Part shown: positions 1 through 3,828 of the stretch, piece by piece
Position numbering within the stretch: the first letter of the stretch is position 1
Layout: each line of letters begins with the position of its first letter
Assembly: GCA_030019105.1 (NCBI GenBank)
Contig: JASEGY010000201.1
Location: 1-5,498, forward strand
DNA length: 5,498 bases
Direction of reading: 5' to 3'
Source of the DNA: a bacterium
GTDB lineage: Bacteria > UBA9089 > JASEGY01
Notes under the pieces: model-generated
Told to the model about the DNA's origin: nothing
Seen by the model: the letters and a program-made list of their open reading frames with translations, nothing else
Databases searched by the model: none
Made by a program: the position numbers and the translations under genes

Positions 1-61
1 ACAATATGTTGTGGTTCTAATATGCAAGACCACTATATAGAGGCTGAGTAGTTACTGAGAA

Positions 62-110
62 TTGAGAGTTGAGAGTTGAGAGACCTTTTAGTTCTTCACT
101 CTCAACTTTC
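62..110. repeat. 7-bp TTGAGAG tandem repeat with a downstream inverted copy
   Basis: Three exact TTGAGAG units lie at 62-82. An inverted copy, CTCTCAACTTTC, lies at 99-110 and can pair 11 of 12 positions with 71-82 (or in a second register with 64-75), giving a hairpin with a loop of about 16 nt. No T-run follows, so a rho-independent terminator is not supported. No coding sequence can be assigned to 1-61. One frame is open from base 1 to a TAG at 49-51, but its 16 residues resemble nothing I recognise, including the end of FliH, which often precedes FliI. The element may be intergenic filler or a processing structure. Confidence 0.6.
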
Positions 111-133
111 ATCCCTATTCCCTCTTCCTTTGT

Positions 134-196
134 GTCCTTTGCGTCTTTTACGTCCCTTGTGTCCTTTGTGTCCTTTACGTCCCTTGTGTCCTTTGG
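134..196. repeat. 9-bp GTCCTTTNN tandem array upstream of fliI
   Basis: Seven consecutive 9-bp units of consensus GTCCTTTNN (variants GTCTTTTAC and GTCCCTTGT) fill this stretch, with one degenerate unit just before at 125-133. There is a higher-order 27-bp period: 143-169 and 170-196 match at 25 of 27 positions. The period is a multiple of three and the units lack stop codons, so the frame stays open into fliI from a TTG at 69. That extension is low-complexity Phe/Val/Ser and is unlikely to be translated. A related five-unit array lies before fliJ (1838-1882). Confidence 0.9.
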
Positions 197-230
197 TAAA
201 TTTGGTTTGGTTGCGAGGGGAGGTCGTGTT
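195..230 (+). promoter_or_regulatory. fliI translation-start element with Shine-Dalgarno in a small hairpin
   Basis: After the 9-bp array comes a linker beginning GGTAAATTTGGTTTGG and then a GCGA ... TCGT hairpin (213-227). Its loop holds the Shine-Dalgarno GGGGAGG (217-223), 7 nt before the ATG at 231. The same layout recurs before fliJ at 1883-1917, with the hairpin again ending 3 nt before the ATG. Between the copies, the pair 216-224 (A-T) replaces G-C in the fliJ copy, and 213-227 is a G-T wobble in place of G-C. The innermost pair is lost here (G-G), so this stem is weaker. The ribosome binding site decides the start at 231. Regulation by the hairpin is inference. Confidence 0.65.
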
Positions 231-1550
231 ATGCAATCCGCAATCCTAAGCCGGTATCGCCCTGTAATTGAGCAGACTGATCCGATTAGATTGGGCGGTA
301 GGGTGAGCAAGGTTATTGGTCTTGTGATCGAATCTATCGGGCCTCCGGCCAGGATAGGGGAGTTATGTCCCATCCGGATCCCGTCTGAGTCAAGATTTCT
401 TCAGGCCGAAGTAGTTGGGTTCAGGGGGAATGCCACTCTCCTGATGCCTGTTGGTGATATGGCTGGAATTGGGCCGGAATGTGAGGTTATTGCTACCGGA
501 AGGCCACTTATGGTTCCAGTGGGAGAAAATCTAAAGGGACGCATCTTAGATGGAGTTGGAAATCCAATAGATGGAAAGGGTCCGCTTTTTTGCCGGGAGA
601 AGCGGTCTATTTTAGCTGATCCGCCGGATCCACTCAGAAGACGGCGGATCACAGAGACCTTAAGTGTCGGCATAAAGGCTATCGATGGGACATTAACCAT
701 CGGCCGGGGGCAGCGGATTGGTATCTTTTCCGGAAGTGGTGTCGGAAAAAGTACTCTGCTGGGGATGATGGCCCGGTTTACCGAGGCGGATGTGAATGTG
801 ATTGGTCTTATTGGAGAGCGGGGAAGAGAAGTACGTGATTTTTTGGAGAAGGACCTGGGGGAAGAGGGGTTAGCCCGGTCAGTTCTGGTCGTGGCAACTT
901 CGGATAAGGCTCCCCTGATTAGATTGAGAGGGGCCTTTGTGGCGACCACTATTGCGGAATATTTTCGTGACCAGGGATTAGATGTGATGTTGATGATGGA
1001 TTCGGTGACCCGGTTTGCCCGGGCTCAACGGGAGGTAGGTCTGGCTATTGGTGAGCCGCCGGCTACGCGGGGCTTTACTCCTTCTGTCTTTGCCATCCTT
1101 CCTAAGCTGCTTGAACGCTCAGGGACGTCAGAGAAGGGAAGCATTACCGGGTTTTACACTGTTTTGGTTGATGCCGATGATATGAATGAACCTATAGCTG
1201 ATAACTGTAGGGGAATACTTGACGGCCATATTGTCCTCTCCAGAGATTTAGCTGCTCGGAGCCATTACCCGGCGATTGATCTTCTTCAAAGTATTTCCAG
1301 GCTTATGATTGATATTGTCCCTTCGGAACACGAAAAATTTGCCAGACAACTTAAAGAAGTCCTTGCTACTATGCGGGAGGCTGAAGACCTGATTAATATC
1401 GGGGCTTATGTGAAGGGAAGCAATCCACGGATTGATTTTGCCCTGGAGAAGATCGATGAAGTGAATGATTTTCTTAAACAGGGTATCTGGGAGAAGGTGG
1501 AGTACAAGACTATCGTTGGTACATTGTTAAAGATGTTCTCTAAAGATTAG
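231..1550 (+). CDS. fliI: FliI, flagellum-specific type III export ATPase
   Basis: FliI is the hexameric ATPase on the cytoplasmic side of the flagellar export gate, where it helps unload and deliver rod, hook and filament subunits. The 439-residue product has the family's usual length. Visible motifs are a beta-barrel N-domain (about 20-90), Walker A GSGVGKST at 168-175, the GERGREV segment with catalytic Glu196, Walker B VMLMMDSVT with Asp257, and SRDLAARSHYPAID at 337-350 followed by a helical C-domain. The order and the SHYPAID-type motif fit FliI/SctN rather than ATP synthase beta; the flagellar neighbours decide for FliI over a virulence SctN. The ATG at 231 has a strong ribosome binding site (GGGGAGG, 217-223). 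An in-frame TTG at 69 would add 54 low-complexity residues read from repeats and is rejected. The next gene, fliJ, is unusually far away (367 nt of repeats). Confidence 0.97.
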   Translation: MQSAILSRYRPVIEQTDPIRLGGRVSKVIGLVIESIGPPARIGELCPIRIPSESRFLQAEVVGFRGNATLLMPVGDMAGIGPECEVIATGRPLMVPVGENLKGRILDGVGNPIDGKGPLFCREKRSILADPPDPLRRRRITETLSVGIKAIDGTLTIGRGQRIGIFSGSGVGKSTLLGMMARFTEADVNVIGLIGERGREVRDFLEKDLGEEGLARSVLVVATSDKAPLIRLRGAFVATTIAEYFRDQGLDVMLMMDSVTRFARAQREVGLAIGEPPATRGFTPSVFAILPKLLERSGTSEKGSITGFYTVLVDADDMNEPIADNCRGILDGHIVLSRDLAARSHYPAIDLLQSISRLMIDIVPSEHEKFARQLKEVLATMREAEDLINIGAYVKGSNPRIDFALEKIDEVNDFLKQGIWEKVEYKTIVGTLLKMFSKD

Positions 1551-1641
1551 AATGAGAATAGAGATAGAGAGGTGGGCATTGTTCATCGTTTGGGCCGGTC
1601 GGATAGAGTCCACAGTCCACACAGATTGGTTCCACGATTGG

Positions 1642-1731
1642 ATTGAAAGACAATAAAGTGTCCACATAGTCCACTGGATTGAAAGACAATAAAGTGTCCA
1701 CATAGTCCACTGGATTGAAAGACAATAAAGT
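1642..1731. repeat. 36-bp tandem repeat between fliI and fliJ
   Basis: A 36-bp unit, starting ATTGAAAGACAATAAAGT and ending GTCCACATAGTCCACTGG, is repeated without spacers. Two full copies lie at 1642-1677 and 1678-1713 with no differences seen, and the first 18 bp of a third at 1714-1731, which then runs into a 9-bp array. The unit itself reads as two GTCC-type 9-mers plus an 18-bp insert, so it may have grown from the neighbouring 9-bp array. Just upstream, GTCCACA and GTCCACACA occur at 1608-1623. Frames on the minus strand stay open only because the period is a multiple of three; I do not call a gene. Confidence 0.9.
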
Positions 1732-1794
1732 GTCCACATAGTCAACATAGTCAACATAGTCCACACAGTCCACACAGTCCACACAGTCCATTGA
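1732..1794. repeat. 9-bp GTCCACANA tandem array
   Basis: Six consecutive units lie at 1732-1785: GTCCACATA, then GTCAACATA twice, then GTCCACACA three times. A decayed unit, GTCCATTGA, follows at 1786-1794. The array continues directly from the 36-bp repeats. Graded variants in neighbouring blocks look like local duplication by slippage. It shares the 9-bp period and GTC(C) start with the GTCCTTTNN arrays but has a different second half. Confidence 0.9.
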
Positions 1795-1837
1795 AGGCAG
1801 CTCGCAGGCTATTGACCATGGTCGGGGAATTTTTGGT

Positions 1838-1882
1838 GTCCTTTGTGTCCTTTATGTCTTTTATGTCCTTTATGTCCTTTGT
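1838..1882. repeat. 9-bp GTCCTTTNN tandem array upstream of fliJ
   Basis: Five units lie in a row: GTCCTTTGT, GTCCTTTAT, GTCTTTTAT, GTCCTTTAT, GTCCTTTGT. The family is the same as at 134-196, and the same linker and hairpin follow. The rest of the 1551-1917 gap (1551-1607, 1624-1641 and 1795-1837) shows no gene or clear signal. The only structure in it is a 10-bp palindrome, GACCATGGTC, at 1814-1823, which is expected by chance. Confidence 0.9.
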
Positions 1883-1917
1883 GGTAAATTGGTTTGGTTG
1901 CGGCGGGAGGCCGCTCT
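1883..1917 (+). promoter_or_regulatory. fliJ translation-start element with Shine-Dalgarno in a perfect hairpin
   Basis: The linker GGTAAATTGGTTTGG is followed by GCGGC (1900-1904), loop GGGAG (1905-1909) and GCCGC (1910-1914), a perfect 5-bp GC stem. The Shine-Dalgarno GGGAGG (1905-1910) is the loop plus the first base of the 3' arm, 7 nt before the ATG at 1918. The sequence from the linker to the ATG is a near copy of the fliI leader (195-230), with one T missing, which puts a TAA in frame at 1885. This suggests duplication or insertion of one repeat family whose hairpin loop now serves as ribosome binding site. Confidence 0.7.
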
Positions 1918-2361
1918 ATGCCTTTCAGATTTAGATTCCAGCGAATCCTGGAGATCAGGGAACATAAAGAAGAAGTTCTAAGAGGAGAACTGTCAGAAGC
2001 CAAACGAAAGCTTTCCCAACAAGAGCAGGTAGTATCAAGCCTGAACGAGGCTCACCTTAATTGTTTAGATGAACTTCGCCAAAGAAAAAAAACCGGCATC
2101 ATCCCGGAAGAAATCCGCTGGTATCAACGATATTTAAATAAGCTGCTTGTCGAGATTGCCTCTGAAGAAAAAAAACAAGAAAACCTCTCCAAAGAAGTCG
2201 ATGCCGCCAGGCAGCGATTAGTTAAGGCATCTCAGGACAAAAGGGTTATGGAAAGATTGAAGGATCGGGCTTTGGAACGGTATAAAGAGGAAGAAGCATT
2301 AAAAGAGCAGGATTTCTTAGATGAGCTGGGTATTTCTATTCATTACCGTCGTCAGGAATAA
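1918..2361 (+). CDS. fliJ: FliJ, flagellar export apparatus coiled-coil protein
   Basis: FliJ forms the central stalk inside the FliI hexamer, links it to the export gate protein FlhA, and escorts empty chaperones. The 147-residue product has the family's usual length and is an almost uninterrupted charged helix. It starts MPFRFRFQRILEIREHKEE, the typical FliJ opening of an FRFR-type segment leading into a first helix with a LEIRE-like motif. The product ends with an acidic/basic tail. I chose the ATG at 1918 because the family begins there and GGGAGG lies 7 nt upstream; a TTG at 1894 would only add eight residues read from the leader repeat. The gene directly after fliI fits, since the two proteins form one complex. 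The sequence is too divergent for residue-level claims; the call rests on the opening motif, size, coiled coil and position. Confidence 0.9.
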   Translation: MPFRFRFQRILEIREHKEEVLRGELSEAKRKLSQQEQVVSSLNEAHLNCLDELRQRKKTGIIPEEIRWYQRYLNKLLVEIASEEKKQENLSKEVDAARQRLVKASQDKRVMERLKDRALERYKEEEALKEQDFLDELGISIHYRRQE

Positions 2362-2418
2362 ATTTAGCAGTTAAGGTTTAGTCTTTGGTTGGTCGATAAA
2401 GATAAAGGATAAGTGTGT

Positions 2419-2967
2419 ATGTCCATCCAATCTGTCTTGAATCGGATTGAACAGATCCAGGGTAAATTTGATTCCTTTGGTATGAATCCTGCCTTTTCTA
2501 CTGATAAGGCTGTTAAGAAAGAGGAGAAAGGGAATACTGGATTTCAGGAGGTGTTAAAGGAAGTAAGCAGGGAGAATGTTCCTCTGGACTACTCTTCCTT
2601 GATTAACACCTACGGCCAAAAATACAATTTAGACCCCGGCCTTATCGAGGCAGTCATCGAGGCAGAATCGGGCTTTAAGCCGGCGGCTGTTTCTCCTAAA
2701 GGCGCTTTGGGTTTGATGCAATTAATGCCGGATACGGCTGACGAGTTGGGCGTGAAAGACCCCCTTGACCCGGCTCAAAATATAGAAGGGGGAACAAAAT
2801 ATCTCCGCTCTCTCTTAGATGAATTTAAGGGCGACCTGCCTCGGGCGCTGGCTGCCTATAATGCAGGGGCTAAAACTGTCAAGGATCAAGGTGGAATTCC
2901 TCCCTTTAAGGAGACTCAGGATTATGTGAAAAAGGTGCTGGGATACTACCAGGGGAGGGGACTTTAA
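2419..2967 (+). CDS. Lytic transglycosylase (SLT domain), flagellum-associated
   Basis: The 182-residue product is predicted to cleave the MurNAc-GlcNAc bond of peptidoglycan. Its C-terminal two thirds (about 60-180) form a family 1 SLT/goose-lysozyme-like domain: EAESGF with the likely catalytic Glu83, GALGLMQLMP at 95-104, NIEGGTKYL at 121-129 and AAYNAG at 145-150. The first 50 residues (MSIQSVLNRIEQIQGKF ...) are a helical, partly polar leader with no signal peptide or membrane segment. Export by the flagellar type III system is therefore a reasonable guess, as for FlgJ. The ATG at 2419 has AAGGA (2405-2409) at good spacing; a GTG at 2413 is too close to it. The stop overlaps the next start by one base (TAATG), which suggests translational coupling to the MotE-like gene. 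A role in piercing the wall for rod or stator is inferred from context. Confidence 0.93.
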   Translation: MSIQSVLNRIEQIQGKFDSFGMNPAFSTDKAVKKEEKGNTGFQEVLKEVSRENVPLDYSSLINTYGQKYNLDPGLIEAVIEAESGFKPAAVSPKGALGLMQLMPDTADELGVKDPLDPAQNIEGGTKYLRSLLDEFKGDLPRALAAYNAGAKTVKDQGGIPPFKETQDYVKKVLGYYQGRGL

Positions 2968-3560
2968 TGGGGGAGTCAGGGAAAGTAAACTCTTCTGTAA
3001 TTATTCTTCTCCTGGTGGTGATTGGTCTAATAATAGGCGGCATCTTTCTGCTCGACCATTACGGCGTCTTGAGCTTAGAGAAGATTGCCTATCCCACGCT
3101 GTCTAAACTGCCGGTGGTAGGTGAATCTTTTAAACGGCCTACTGTTATGGCCGAGACAAGCTTAGATGTCTTAAGAAGAAAAGAATTTGCTAATATTAAG
3201 GAGTCTCTTAAGGCTCAATTAGAAGAGCTGGAGAAAAAAGAGGCTAACCTGAAAGAAAGAGGGGAGGCGATATCAGAGAAAGAAAAAGAATTAGCTGACA
3301 GAGATCAAGAACTATCTCAAAAAAAACAGGCGTTGGAAGAAAGGACAGTCAGGTTTGAAGATCAGGAAAAGAATCTAAAGAGGCTGGCTACCCTTTACCA
3401 GAATATGAAACCGGCCCAGGCAGCGCAGATCCTTCAGGGATTGGAGGACCCTGTTATTATTGATGTATTTAACTTTATGGATGACAGCCTGGTTGCCGTC
3501 ATTATGATGAATATGGATCCGAAGAGAGCAAGTGAGCTTTCTCGGAAGATGAGTAAATAA
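2967..3560 (+). CDS. ylxF: MotE/YlxF-family flagellar protein (membrane anchor, coiled coil, MgtE_N/FliG-like domain)
   Basis: The 197-residue product has three parts: a single membrane helix at about 9-29 (SVIILLLVVIGLIIGGIFLL), a long charged coiled coil at about 72-140 rich in Glu/Lys, and a C-terminal helical domain at about 143-195. That domain contains YQNMKPAQAAQILQGLEDP and then MDPKRASELSRKM. This is the pattern of the MgtE N-terminal/FliG-M-like fold found in MotE and in Bacillus YlxF. In rhizobia MotE is a periplasmic chaperone for MotC; the role of YlxF in other bacteria is not well defined. The orientation (short N-terminus in, coiled coil outside) is inferred. The ATG overlaps the preceding TAA, and AGGGGAGGGG (2951-2960) inside the upstream gene gives a strong ribosome binding site 6 nt away. 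The position before a fliK-like gene matches the Bacillus order fliJ-ylxF-fliK. Confidence 0.88.
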   Translation: MGESGKVNSSVIILLLVVIGLIIGGIFLLDHYGVLSLEKIAYPTLSKLPVVGESFKRPTVMAETSLDVLRRKEFANIKESLKAQLEELEKKEANLKERGEAISEKEKELADRDQELSQKKQALEERTVRFEDQEKNLKRLATLYQNMKPAQAAQILQGLEDPVIIDVFNFMDDSLVAVIMMNMDPKRASELSRKMSK

Positions 3561-3622
3561 GGCCACGGAAGGCGTGATTACCATTTTTTATTTGTTAATC
3601 TGTCTTTATCGTGGCTTTTTTT
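3559..3622 (+). terminator. Probable rho-independent terminator after ylxF
   Basis: GCCACG at 3562-3567 pairs with CGTGGC at 3610-3615, which is followed at once by seven T residues (3616-3622). The stem can extend into the T-run (AAG with TTT, one G-U). The loop is long, about 42 nt, but contains a second possible stem, GATTA (3576-3580) with TAATC (3596-3600). Right after the stop codon of ylxF, this would end or attenuate the fliI-ylxF transcript before the fliK-like gene. The long loop lowers confidence. Confidence 0.55.
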
Positions 3623-3640
3623 AGCCTTATTTACAGCGTA

Positions 3641-3749
3641 ACTACTCAGGTGTCTGGTGATTGGTAGTCTGGTATTTGTTAGACCACCAGGCTGTCAGAC
3701 ACCAGACTACCAGACTACCAGACACCAGACTACCAGACACCAGAGTAGT
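3641..3749. repeat. Long inverted repeat made of 7/8-bp CAGACAC and CAGACTAC units
   Basis: The ends ACTACTCAGGTGTCTG (3641-3656) and CAGACACCAGAGTAGT (3734-3749) pair at 15 of 16 positions. The right half, 3696-3740, is an unbroken run of two unit types, A = CAGACAC and B = CAGACTAC, in order A-B-B-A-B-A. The left half carries the complements GTGTCTG, a variant GTGATTG, and GTAGTCTG (3650-3671). The single left GTAGTCTG can pair with any of the three right B units, so several hairpins compete. No frame of gene quality crosses it. The rest of the gap (3750-3828) shows no convincing promoter; a 12-bp palindrome, ATTTAGCTAAAT (3785-3796), is near chance expectation. Confidence 0.9.
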
Positions 3750-3828
3750 GATATAAAACATCACAGCAATAATCGCAGCAATTAATTTAGCTAAATCATC
3801 TCTTGAACAGGGATGAGGTAACGTCGCA

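Noticed and set aside
1..51. C-terminal end of an upstream gene such as fliH
   Set aside because: Only 16 codons are visible and they show no FliH-like residues; the evidence is insufficient.
69..230. N-terminal extension of FliI from a TTG at 69
   Set aside because: It would be read from the 9-bp array as low-complexity sequence; the ATG at 231 has a strong ribosome binding site and gives normal FliI length.
401..949. Minus-strand open frame of 182 codons
   Set aside because: It is fully antisense to the conserved FliI core and its product has no recognisable features.
1642..1747. CRISPR array, because of a 36-bp period and an ATTGAAAG motif
   Set aside because: The whole 36-bp unit repeats without variable spacers, and no cas gene is present.
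1527..1791. Minus-strand reading frames rich in VDYVDTLLSFNP-like repeats
   Set aside because: The frames are open only because 9- and 36-bp repeats lack stops in those phases; there is no ribosome binding site or non-repeat content.
1894..1917. TTG start for FliJ eight codons upstream
   Set aside because: It lies inside the leader repeat, upstream of the Shine-Dalgarno; FliJ proteins typically begin at the MPFRFRF-like segment.
3785..3796. Perfect 12-bp palindrome ATTTAGCTAAAT as an operator
   Set aside because: About one such palindrome is expected by chance in 5.5 kb, and no adjacent promoter is evident.
3750..3828. Sigma-28 or sigma-54 flagellar promoter before the fliK-like gene
   Set aside because: No TAAA/GCCGATAA pair or GGCAC/TTGC pair with correct spacing was found; TATAAA at 3752 lacks a matching upstream box.
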